Made by a program: the position numbers and the translations under genes. Positions 1-6,932 of a DNA stretch of 64,000 bases are shown in pieces; position 1 is the stretch's first letter, and each line of letters begins with the position of its first letter. The DNA is taken from the NCBI RefSeq assembly GCF_024662235.1, contig NZ_CP096276.1:1736001-1800000 (forward strand), in the 5' to 3' direction. The notes under the pieces are model-generated. The model worked only from the letters and a program-made list of their open reading frames with translations. It ran no database searches and had not been told where the DNA came from. The DNA comes from Pimelobacter simplex (lineage in GTDB: Bacteria; Actinomycetota; Actinomycetes; Propionibacteriales; Nocardioidaceae).

Positions 1-1
1 G

Positions 2-607
2 GCCGACAACCTGGAGGTGCCGCTGCGCGAGCGCAACCGGCTGCTGCTGGCGGCCGGCTACGCCCCGCGCTACGAGGACCGCGCCTGGGACGACGCCGCG
101 CTCGCGGTCGTCATGGACGGCCTGCGCAACCTGCTCGACGCGCACCTGCCCTACCCGGCGCTGCTCCTCGACGACCACTGGGACGTCGTCGACGCCAACG
201 CCGCGGTCGCTGCGCTCCTCGACGGCTGCGCACCCGCCCTGGTCGAGCCGCCGGTCAACGTCGTCCGGCTCTGCGTCCACCCCGAGGGGCTCGCCCCGCG
301 GATCGAGAACCTGGACCAGTGGGCGGCCCACCTGCACCACCAGGTGGTGCACCGCGCCGAGCGCACCCACGACCCGCGGCACCGTGCGCTGGCGGCCGAG
401 ATCGCGGACCTGCGCGGCGGCGTACCGCGCTCGGACCCGGCGGCGAGCGGGCCGGTGGTGACGATGCAGCTGCGGCGCGGGAAGCGGACGCTGCGGATGT
501 TCAGCACCTCGGCCCAGCTGACCACGGCGACCGACGCGGCGCTGGAGGGTCTGCACCTGGAGACCTTCTTGCCGGCGGACGAGGAGACCCGGGCGTTCTT
601 CGCGTAG
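2..607 (+). CDS. XRE-family regulator, MmyB-like ligand-binding part (5' end cut off)
   Basis: The reading frame is open from base 2, so only the C-terminal part is visible and the helix-turn-helix lies left of the window. The segment opens with RERNRLLLAAGYAPRY, the usual junction after the HTH in this family, and continues into the alpha/beta domain of MmyB-like regulators (DHWDVVDANAA, NVVRLCVHPEGLAPRIEN, then TLRMFSTSAQL near the end). Such regulators are thought to sense a small hydrophobic ligand and commonly control a neighbouring oxidoreductase. The partner would be outside the window. Family assignment is good; ligand and target are unknown. Confidence 0.85.
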   Translation, partial: ADNLEVPLRERNRLLLAAGYAPRYEDRAWDDAALAVVMDGLRNLLDAHLPYPALLLDDHWDVVDANAAVAALLDGCAPALVEPPVNVVRLCVHPEGLAPRIENLDQWAAHLHHQVVHRAERTHDPRHRALAAEIADLRGGVPRSDPAASGPVVTMQLRRGKRTLRMFSTSAQLTTATDAALEGLHLETFLPADEETRAFFA

Positions 608-618
608 ACCAGGTATCG

Positions 619-667
619 TGTTCTCAGATATTGCGCGTATGTGAGAGTAGCGGAGGAGATGTTCTCA
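619..667 (+). promoter_or_regulatory. Repeated TGTTCTCA motif in the Fic leader
   Basis: TGTTCTCA occurs twice in direct orientation (619-626 and 660-667), and TCTCA at 622-626 is opposed by TGAGA at 642-646. The second copy overlaps the ATG of the putative leader peptide. The Fic protein carries its own C-terminal winged helix, so autoregulation through these sites is possible. This is inference only. Confidence 0.35.
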
Positions 668-705
668 TGAGGGGGGCATCCGTGAGAGTTCAGGTGACCG
701 GGTGA
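667..705 (+). CDS. Possible 12-codon leader peptide upstream of fic
   Basis: ATG at 667 follows a strong ribosome-binding sequence (CGGAGGAG, 651-658) at 8 nt spacing and encodes MRGASVRVQVTG. Its stop TGA (703-705) overlaps the GTG start of the Fic gene (702-704) in a GTGA arrangement typical of translational coupling. The Fic GTG has no Shine-Dalgarno of its own, so the small ORF may be what delivers ribosomes to it. It is not known as a family, and it could simply be chance. Confidence 0.35.
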   Translation: MRGASVRVQVTG

Positions 706-1907
706 TCGAGGTGCCACGGCACGGCTCGAGCGAGGTTGCCTGGCGCCAGTCGGTCCGAGGCGGATCGGCGGTCGATCGGATGACCCGGTCGGTCGTGGTC
801 GCCCTGCCGCCGTCGATCAGTGACCTGGCGGTCCTGGTGCCGGGGGAGATCGGTGCGGAGTGCGACGACGCCGTCCGTGCGATCGCGGCGCTCGACGCGA
901 CCCGCGGAACGCACCTGCGCCCGCTGGCCACGCTGCTGCTGCGGGCCGAGTCGGTGGCCTCCTCGAAGATCGAGCACGAAGAGGCGACGATCGAGGACTA
1001 CGCGCGGGCGCTGCACGGCAGCCGGGCCAACGGCTCGGCGACGGCCATGGTGGCGGCGGGCGGCGCGATGGACCTGCTTCTGCACGGGCCGATCGGGGAG
1101 GAGTCGATCACCGCGGCCCACGGGTTGCTGTTGGGGGCCGAGCCTCACGAGGCGCCCTACGCGGGGCGGTGGCGGACGATGCAGAACTGGATCGGTGGCT
1201 CGGACCACGCGCCCCGAGGGGCGCTGTACGTCCCGCCCCCGCCCGACCGCGTGGCTCCCCTGATGGCCGACCTCGTCGGCTTCGCCCGGCGCCGCGACCT
1301 GCCGGTCATCGTCCAGGCGGCGCTGGCGCACGCCCAGTTCGAGTCGATCCACCCGTTCACCGACGGCAACGGGCGCATCGGTCGTGCGCTGGCCGCCGCG
1401 GTCGTGCGGCACCGGGGCCTGGCGCAGCACGTGGTGGTCCCGACGGCCTCGGCCTTGGTGACCCAGCGCGAGCGCTACTTCGCGGCGCTCGACGCCTATC
1501 GTGCGGGAGATGCCGGACCGGTCGTGTCGGCGTTCGCCCGCTCGGCACGGATCGCGGCAGAGGAGGCGCGCGCGAGCGCCGACCTGGTGGCCGGGCTGCC
1601 CGTCCGGTGGCGCGAGCAGGTCGGGGTGCCGCGGGCCGGGAGTGCACCGTCGCTCCTGGTCGAGAGCCTGGCGACCCATCCGATCTTCACGACCGACGAT
1701 GTCGAGCGGCGTCTCGGACTGCCCGCCCCCACGGCGCACCGGGCGGTCGAGCGCCTCGTCGCCGCCGGCGTGGTGCGGCCGCTCACCCAGCGCAAGCGCA
1801 ACCAGGTGTGGGGTGCCGGCGCACTGCTCGACGAGCTCGATGACCTCGGTGTCCGGATCGGCGTGCGGGCGCGGGCCGAGCCGTGGGCCTCTGGACCGGC
1901 TGGCTAG
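702..1907 (+). CDS. Fic family protein with C-terminal winged helix
   Basis: The 401-residue protein has the Fic core motif HPFTDGNGRIGR at residues 217-228, including the catalytic His and the phosphate-binding anchor, so it should transfer AMP or a related nucleotide group to a protein target. An N-terminal Fic_N segment holds SSKIE at 87-91, matching the self-inhibitory helix (S/T)xxxE, but the next residue is His instead of the usual Gly or Asn. The C-terminus (TTDDVERRLGLPAPTAHRAV) is a winged helix, as in chromosomal Fic proteins that regulate their own genes. No antitoxin gene is adjacent. The target is unknown. Start GTG overlaps the stop of a small leader ORF; an internal ATG at 780 is an alternative. 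Confidence 0.9.
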   Translation: MIEVPRHGSSEVAWRQSVRGGSAVDRMTRSVVVALPPSISDLAVLVPGEIGAECDDAVRAIAALDATRGTHLRPLATLLLRAESVASSKIEHEEATIEDYARALHGSRANGSATAMVAAGGAMDLLLHGPIGEESITAAHGLLLGAEPHEAPYAGRWRTMQNWIGGSDHAPRGALYVPPPPDRVAPLMADLVGFARRRDLPVIVQAALAHAQFESIHPFTDGNGRIGRALAAAVVRHRGLAQHVVVPTASALVTQRERYFAALDAYRAGDAGPVVSAFARSARIAAEEARASADLVAGLPVRWREQVGVPRAGSAPSLLVESLATHPIFTTDDVERRLGLPAPTAHRAVERLVAAGVVRPLTQRKRNQVWGAGALLDELDDLGVRIGVRARAEPWASGPAG

Positions 1908-1910
1908 ATT
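1905..1910 (+). promoter_or_regulatory. -10 hexamer TAGATT of the reductase gene
   Basis: TAGATT overlaps the stop codon of the Fic gene and ends 6 nt before the GTG at 1917, giving a predicted transcript that begins at the start codon. Confidence 0.55.
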
Positions 1911-1916
1911 CGACGC

Positions 1917-2960
1917 GTGCCCACGAACCGGACGTCCACCCAGATCCGTCTCGCCGCCCGCCCGGTGGGCGAGCCCGCCGACAGCGACTTCGCCGTCGTC
2001 ACCGAGGAGGTGCCCGAGCTCGCCGAGGGCCAGGTGCTGCTGCGCACGGTCTACCTCTCGCTCGACCCCTACATGCGCGGGCGGATGAGCGACGCCAAGT
2101 CGTACGCCGCACCCGTCCCGGTCGGTGGGGTCATGGTCGGGGCGACGGTGTGCGAGGTGGTCGAGAGCCGCTCGGAGCGGCGGGCGGTCGGGGACCTGGT
2201 GCTGGCCTACACGGGGTGGCAGACGCTGGCCGCGGCCGATGCGCGCCACACCCGCCGGCTCGACCCGGCGGCGGCGCCGGTGTCGACGGCGCTGGGGGTG
2301 CTGGGGATGCCCGGCTTCACGGCGTACGCCGGGCTGCTCGAGATCGGCCGTCCCCAGGAGGGGGAGACCGTCGTGGTCGCCGCGGCGACCGGCCCGGTGG
2401 GCTCGGCCGTGGGCCAGATCGCGCAGCTCAAGGGGGCGCGCGCGGTGGGCATCGCCGGTGGTCCGGACAAGGTGCGGGCGCTGACCGAGGAGTTCGGCTT
2501 CGACGTGGCGCTCGACCACCGCTCGCCGACCTTCCGCGAGGACCTCGCGGCGGCGACGCCCGACGGGATCGACGTCTACTTCGAGAACGTCGGCGGCCAG
2601 GTCGCCGAGGAGGTGAGCCGGCGGCTCAACCTCTACGCGCGGATCCCGGTCTGCGGGCTGGTCGCCGACTACAACGCGACCTCCGCGCCCGAGGGGCCGG
2701 ACCGGCTGCCGGGGTTCATGGGCCGGGTGTTGCGGCTGAGCCTGACCGTGCGCGGGTTCATCCAGAGCGAGTTCGAGCCGACCCTGCAGGAGCCCTTCCT
2801 GCGCGACATGGCCGGTTGGGTGCGCGAGGGCGAGGTGCGCTACCGCGAGGACGTCGTCGAGGGGCTCGAGAACGCGCCCGAGGCGTTCCGCGGGCTGCTC
2901 GTGGGCCGCAACTTCGGCAAGCTGCTGGTCCAGGTGGGCGCGGACCCGACCCAGGCCTAG
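1917..2960 (+). CDS. NADP-dependent medium-chain reductase (leukotriene B4 / CurA type)
   Basis: This 347-residue zinc-free member of the medium-chain dehydrogenase/reductase superfamily has the family signature VYLSLDPYMRGRM near residue 45 and an NADP-binding AATGPVGSAVGQIAQLKGAR around residues 155-175. Relatives reduce the carbon-carbon double bond of alpha,beta-unsaturated ketones or aldehydes such as 15-oxoprostaglandins or curcumin. The later YFENVGG matches the usual cofactor-site region. It stands alone between fic and a convergent membrane pair. The physiological substrate cannot be read from sequence, but reduction of enones is well supported. Confidence 0.88.
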   Translation: MPTNRTSTQIRLAARPVGEPADSDFAVVTEEVPELAEGQVLLRTVYLSLDPYMRGRMSDAKSYAAPVPVGGVMVGATVCEVVESRSERRAVGDLVLAYTGWQTLAAADARHTRRLDPAAAPVSTALGVLGMPGFTAYAGLLEIGRPQEGETVVVAAATGPVGSAVGQIAQLKGARAVGIAGGPDKVRALTEEFGFDVALDHRSPTFREDLAAATPDGIDVYFENVGGQVAEEVSRRLNLYARIPVCGLVADYNATSAPEGPDRLPGFMGRVLRLSLTVRGFIQSEFEPTLQEPFLRDMAGWVREGEVRYREDVVEGLENAPEAFRGLLVGRNFGKLLVQVGADPTQA

Positions 2961-2967
2961 GCCCGGG

Positions 2968-3657
2968 CTAGCGGCGGCTGTCGCGCAGCGAGCCGGTCAG
3001 CGGCTCGCCCGCCGGGTCGCCCACGATGCAGGCGACGTAGCGGTTGGGCTCGGCCCAGGTGATCGCGTCGGGGTAGTAGCTGAACGTCGTGAGTGCCGAG
3101 TGCGCGCGGTCGACGCCGACGTAGTCGCGGAACAGGCGACCCTCGCAGCGCTGGGCGACGCGCTCGACCGCGGCGTCGCCGGGGTAGGCCCCGGCCGGGA
3201 GGGGGACCTGCGCGTAGACCTCCGCGTCGTGCGCGCCCCCGCAGGGGACGACCCGGTCGCGGCTGGTCTCGTCGCCGAGGACGACGCAGGTGGACGCGGT
3301 GAGGACGTCATAGCTGACGACCGCCGCGGGGTTGGCGTTCTCGAGGGGGCGGGCGACCCGGCCGTCCTCCAGGGAGCCGAGGCCGAGACCGAGGTAGACG
3401 TAACCGAGGAGCACGAGCGAGCCCGCGGCGACCGCGTTGATCGCGAGCGCCGCCACCGCCAGCGAGACGGGAGTGCGGTCGGGCCGGCGGCTGCGGCGGT
3501 CGTCGGCGAGGATGTCGAGGGCGATCTTGGTCGAGTAGAGGTTGCCGAGGTAGCAGCAGCTCACCAGGGACAGGCCGAGCGCCCAGCCGGCCGCCGAGGT
3601 GCCGGGGCGCGACGGGGCGTCGCTGCCGGCCGCGAGGTCGCGGAAGTCGTCGCTCAC
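2968..3657 (-). CDS. DUF4190/septum-formation-domain membrane protein
   Basis: The 229-residue product has two hydrophobic segments (WALGLSLVSCCYLGNLY and LAVAALAINAVAAGSLVLLG) followed by an extracytoplasmic domain with VPCGGAHDAEVY and the closing ITWAEPNRYVACIV, which is the Septum_form pattern. It starts at a GTG overlapping the stop of the upstream gene by four bases (GTGA), so the two are co-translated. The two proteins are paralogous in layout. Family members are linked by name to septum formation, but a molecular role has not been established. The start was chosen on the overlap and on where homology begins. Confidence 0.75.
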   Translation of the reverse strand: MSDDFRDLAAGSDAPSRPGTSAAGWALGLSLVSCCYLGNLYSTKIALDILADDRRSRRPDRTPVSLAVAALAINAVAAGSLVLLGYVYLGLGLGSLEDGRVARPLENANPAAVVSYDVLTASTCVVLGDETSRDRVVPCGGAHDAEVYAQVPLPAGAYPGDAAVERVAQRCEGRLFRDYVGVDRAHSALTTFSYYPDAITWAEPNRYVACIVGDPAGEPLTGSLRDSRR

Positions 3658-4250
3658 GCGCCCCGGCCCCCGATCGGCTCGTGGAGCGAGGTGCCGTCGG
3701 CGCGCAGCAGCAGGCACGCATAGGTGTCGCCGTACGACGCCCGGTCCGGGTCGCCGTCGAGGACCACCAGGACGTCGTAGCGGGCCGACTCGGCGGCCGA
3801 GAGGTAGGGCTCGGCGTACCGGTTCGCGCAGATCTCGGCACCCGACCGGAGCGCGAAAGACTCGGCCTGGCTGTAGTCGAGCGTCCCGGTCACGGCGACC
3901 TCGGCCAGGTGCGCCTCGCTGCACGAGCGGGACCCGAAGGCGACGTCCTCGGTGGCGAGGTCGTCCAGGTCGAAGCCCGGCGAGACGCAGTCGCCGACCG
4001 CGAGGTCGTCGACGGGGCGGACGTTGTCGCGGAACCAGCTCCCCAGCCACAGTCCGCCGATCATCGCCACGATGCCGAGCCCGCCCCCGACCACGCCGAG
4101 CACGGCGCACCACCGGCCCCGGCGCCGTCTGGGCCCGGTCCGGCGCAGGCCGCGCACCCCCAGCACGAGCGCGACCGGCGCGAGGACGAGCGTCCCCACG
4201 AGCAGGAGGGAGGCGACCGCGCCGCGGTCGTACTCCACAGGTCGGTCCAT
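3654..4250 (-). CDS. DUF4190/septum-formation-domain membrane protein, first of pair
   Basis: The 198-residue protein begins at ATG 4250 behind AAGGAGG. Residues about 11-34 and 45-70 are two transmembrane helices joined by a basic loop (RRTGPRRRRGR). The remaining part is predicted outside the membrane and carries VGDCVSPGF, RSCSEAHLAEV, EICANRY and YACLLL, four cysteines spaced as in Septum_form domains that could form disulfides. It is operonic with the following gene. Function is unknown beyond a likely envelope location. Confidence 0.75.
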   Translation of the reverse strand: MDRPVEYDRGAVASLLLVGTLVLAPVALVLGVRGLRRTGPRRRRGRWCAVLGVVGGGLGIVAMIGGLWLGSWFRDNVRPVDDLAVGDCVSPGFDLDDLATEDVAFGSRSCSEAHLAEVAVTGTLDYSQAESFALRSGAEICANRYAEPYLSAAESARYDVLVVLDGDPDRASYGDTYACLLLRADGTSLHEPIGGRGA

Positions 4251-4348
4251 TGCCCCTCCTTGCCCGTCCCCGGGTGGGGCTGGGCAAGTGTGGCACAACG
4301 AACCGGTCCGGTGCAGGTCCTCGCGCTGGTCGTCGTGGACCCGGACCC

Positions 4349-4354
4349 TAGACT
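4349..4354 (+). promoter_or_regulatory. -10 hexamer TAGACT of tetR
   Basis: TAGACT ends 6 nt before the ATG at 4361; the intervening GGGAGT is too close to the start to act as a ribosome-binding site. Confidence 0.55.
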
Positions 4355-4360
4355 GGGAGT

Positions 4361-4957
4361 ATGGAAATCGTACCCGCGCCGCGTCCGTCCCTCCGGGAGC
4401 AGCAGAAGCGGCAGACCCGGGCGACCATCCTCGACGCCGCGGCCGGGCTGATCGGCGCGCAGGGCTTCCGCGAGACCACCATCGACGACATCGCCAAGGC
4501 CGCCGGCGCGAGCCGGGCCACGCTCTACTCCTACTTCCCGAGCAAGGACCTCATCGTCCGCGAGATCGTCATCGAGCTCTGGAACGAGGCCGAGACGCTC
4601 TACCGCGTCTTCGGCAACCTCGAGGAGTGGACCCGGGAGAGCATCGGCGGCTGGGTCGAGCACCTGGTCGACGCCTGGGAGGCGAGCGCGGTCCGGCTGC
4701 GGGTGCAGAACTCCGGGCTGGTCCGCTACGACGACTTCTACGTCGACTACCACCGCCGGTTCGTCACGGCGCTGACCGCCAACGCCGCGCTGTGGGCGCG
4801 CTTCGACGAGGACGACGTGCCGCGCCGGGCCCTGGTGCTCATCGGTGGGCTCGCCACGTTCATGAACACCTGGTTGGTCCGCGGGTGGGAGACCGACCGG
4901 CCCGGCGCGGTGGCCACGCTCACCGACGTGTGGTGCGCGATCCTGCGCGTGCCGTGA
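4361..4957 (+). CDS. TetR family transcriptional regulator
   Basis: A 198-residue repressor-type protein. Residues about 17-63 form the TetR HTH (TILDAAAGLIGAQGF, then TIDDIAKAAGASRATLYSYF with the recognition helix). The C-terminal ligand domain is typical of regulators of lipid or xenobiotic degradation. It converges on, and overlaps by 38 bp, the hydrolase at 4920-5873, so it is a good candidate regulator of that hydrolase, the SDR upstream of it and the divergent monooxygenase. A candidate operator for that intergenic region is at 6834-6864. Its inducer is unknown. Confidence 0.88.
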   Translation: MEIVPAPRPSLREQQKRQTRATILDAAAGLIGAQGFRETTIDDIAKAAGASRATLYSYFPSKDLIVREIVIELWNEAETLYRVFGNLEEWTRESIGGWVEHLVDAWEASAVRLRVQNSGLVRYDDFYVDYHRRFVTALTANAALWARFDEDDVPRRALVLIGGLATFMNTWLVRGWETDRPGAVATLTDVWCAILRVP

Positions 4958-5873
4958 GCTTGGCCCGCACCAGCCCGCCGATCTCGGCGAGGGCGAGGCG
5001 GGCGCGCTCGTGCCGGTCGGCGTGCATGAGGAAGCCGTGGGCGACCCCGGGGTACCGCAGCAGCGCGACCTGAGTGCCCGCGGCGCGCATCCGCTCGCCG
5101 TACTCCTCGGCGCCGTCGCGCGCGGGGTCGTGCGAGGCGGTGACCACGATCGCGTCGGCCAGGCCGGAGAGGTCGCGCGCCAGCGTCGGTACGCCGTACG
5201 GGTGGTCGCGCTCGGGGTCCGGCCCCAGGTAGAGGCTGGTCGCCCAGGCGAAGTCGCCCGCGGTGATGATCGGCCCGTCGGCGTGCTCGCGCACCGAGGG
5301 ACGGGTGTCGTCCCGGTCGATCCCGGCGTAGAGGTGCAGCTGGAAGACCAGGGGCGTGCCGCCCTCGTCGCGGGTGCGCAGCGCGACGCCGGCCGCGAGC
5401 GTCGCCCCGGCGCTGTCGCCGGCCACCGCGATCCGGCCGGCGTCGACGCCGAGCTCGGCGGCGGCCCCGGCGAGCCACTGGACCGCGAAGTAGGCCTCCT
5501 CGGTGGCGACCGGGTAGACGTGCTCGGGCGCCAGCCGGTAGTCGACGCTGACCACGACCGCCCCGGACGCCTCGGCCAGCAGCCGGGCCAGCACGTCGAA
5601 GTCGTCGATGCTGCCGATCACCATGCCGCCGCCGTGGAAGTAGGCGATCGCGGGCAGGTCCGGCTCCGCGCTGGGCCGGTAGACCCGCAGCCGCAGGGGG
5701 CCGTGCGGCCCGTCGACGACGCGGTCCTCGACGTGGTGCATCGCCGGTCCCTCGCGCCGGGGCAGGGCGGCGAGGGCGGCGCGCGAGGCCTCGATGCCGG
5801 CGACGTGCATGGGCACCCAGGTCTCGCCGCGCCCGGCGAGGTAGGCCGCGACGTCGGGGTCGAGGGCGGTCAT
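4920..5873 (-). CDS. Alpha/beta hydrolase, hormone-sensitive lipase family
   Basis: The 317-residue enzyme has the oxyanion motif HGGG at residues 80-83, nucleophile Ser154 in GDSAG, Asp249 in SHDP and His279 in VAHGF, a complete esterase triad of the HSL (family IV) type. Its start overlaps the stop of the upstream SDR by ATGA, so the two form an operon. Downstream of a ketone-producing SDR and opposite a Baeyer-Villiger monooxygenase, the obvious job is to hydrolyse the ester or lactone made by the monooxygenase. The 3' end overlaps the convergent tetR. Substrate is inferred from context only. Confidence 0.9.
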   Translation of the reverse strand: MTALDPDVAAYLAGRGETWVPMHVAGIEASRAALAALPRREGPAMHHVEDRVVDGPHGPLRLRVYRPSAEPDLPAIAYFHGGGMVIGSIDDFDVLARLLAEASGAVVVSVDYRLAPEHVYPVATEEAYFAVQWLAGAAAELGVDAGRIAVAGDSAGATLAAGVALRTRDEGGTPLVFQLHLYAGIDRDDTRPSVREHADGPIITAGDFAWATSLYLGPDPERDHPYGVPTLARDLSGLADAIVVTASHDPARDGAEEYGERMRAAGTQVALLRYPGVAHGFLMHADRHERARLALAEIGGLVRAKLTARAGSRTTRR

Positions 5874-6817
5874 CGCGCACCCGCCTTGCCGGTCACGTCG
5901 GGGGAGACCTTGACGGCCGCCCAGTCGGCGCGCGCCTGCGGGCCCATCCGGCCGACGAAGGCGTCGAGCTGGGCCCACAGCGAGCGGGCGACCAGCACCT
6001 GGTCGGGCTCCTCGGGGGCGAGCACCTGGTCGATGAGGGCCGGCCAGGCCTCGGGGACGTGGGCGTCGGCGTACGCGCCCGGGGTCTCGGCCTGCACCAC
6101 CCGGCTGACGAGCCCGCCGCCGACCGCGAACGCCTCGCCGCTCAGCGTGGTGTCCGCGTGGAGCAGGTACGCCGCGAACGCGGCCACCGCCTCGGGCGGG
6201 AAGTGCGCCTCGATGAACGCGCCGAAGCCGGGCTGCTCGATGCCCGCCGTGGAGCGGGTCCACGCCGCGGGCAGGATCGCGTTGGCCCGGAGGCCGGCGG
6301 GCCGCCCGAGGATCGCCTGGGTGCGGGTGAGCGAGAGGATCGCGCCCTTCGCGGCGGCGTACCCGGGCATCGCGGGCGCGCCGTAGCTGCCGTTGGAGGA
6401 GATGTTGAGGATCCGCCCGGCGCCGCTCGCGACCAGGTGCGGCCAGGCCGCCTCGCTGATCCGGTGCGCGCCGCGCAGGTGCACGTCGACCTGGGTGTCG
6501 AAGTCCCCGCCCGCGCCGGCGTTGTTGACCACCACGTCGAGCCGCCCGAAGGCGGCGACCGCGGCCTCGACGATCCGCTCGGCCTCGGTGACGACGTCGC
6601 CGGTCACGCCGACGGCGGTGGCGCCCTCGGCGGCGAGGAGCGCGACGGCCTCGTCGGTGGCGGGGGCATGGGTGCCGCCGGTCCAGTCCCGGCCGAGGTC
6701 GTTGACCACGACCCGGCACCCGCGCGCGGCGAGCCGCCGGGCGTAGGCGAGGCCGAGGCCGAAGGTCGAGACACCGGTGACGAGAGCGACCTGGCCGTCG
6801 AAGCGCAGCTCTTGCAT
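5870..6817 (-). CDS. SDR dehydrogenase, HSD17B4/MFE-2-like
   Basis: The 315-residue short-chain dehydrogenase has the dinucleotide site TGVSTFGLG (residues 14-22), NNAG near 99-102, catalytic Ser at 141-142, Tyr154 and Lys158. The segment VVVNDLGRDWTGG resembles multifunctional-enzyme-type hydroxyacyl-CoA dehydrogenases. A roughly 60-residue C-terminal extension goes beyond a simple SDR. ATG 6817 follows AAAGGAA. In this cluster it probably oxidises a secondary alcohol to the ketone used by the monooxygenase; a 3-hydroxyacyl-CoA substrate is an alternative. Confidence 0.87.
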   Translation of the reverse strand: MQELRFDGQVALVTGVSTFGLGLAYARRLAARGCRVVVNDLGRDWTGGTHAPATDEAVALLAAEGATAVGVTGDVVTEAERIVEAAVAAFGRLDVVVNNAGAGGDFDTQVDVHLRGAHRISEAAWPHLVASGAGRILNISSNGSYGAPAMPGYAAAKGAILSLTRTQAILGRPAGLRANAILPAAWTRSTAGIEQPGFGAFIEAHFPPEAVAAFAAYLLHADTTLSGEAFAVGGGLVSRVVQAETPGAYADAHVPEAWPALIDQVLAPEEPDQVLVARSLWAQLDAFVGRMGPQARADWAAVKVSPDVTGKAGAR

Positions 6818-6833
6818 GGGATTCCTTTCGAAA

Positions 6834-6864
6834 GACTCTCGATGCGAAAACCGAGACGAGAGTC
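6834..6864. promoter_or_regulatory. Inverted repeat GACTCTC-N17-GAGAGTC in divergent promoter region
   Basis: A perfect 7-bp inverted repeat lies between the divergent SDR (start 6817) and monooxygenase (start 6933) genes. A further GAGTC sits near 6880. The position suggests an operator for one of the nearby TetR proteins. The 31-bp overall span is long for a single TetR dimer, so cooperative binding or an RNA hairpin is possible. Confidence 0.45.
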
Positions 6865-6932
6865 TGGACAGTAGTCGAAGAGTCCACCTAATGTCCTGGC
6901 TCACACCGAACGCGTCCCCAAGGAGTCCTCTC

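Noticed and set aside
702..1907. Fic toxin-antitoxin module
   Set aside because: The protein carries its own inhibitory helix and winged helix, and no FicA-type antitoxin gene is adjacent.
690..2519. Very long open frames on the strand opposite real genes (also at 4920-6887, 8774-10195, 31864-34614 and others)
   Set aside because: They are shadows created by the high GC content; they show no domain, their composition is Arg/Gly/Ala-rich and recognisable proteins lie opposite.
6891..6893. Alternative ATG start of the Baeyer-Villiger monooxygenase
   Set aside because: GTG 6933 has AAGGAG at proper spacing while the ATG has only a weak GAAGAG.
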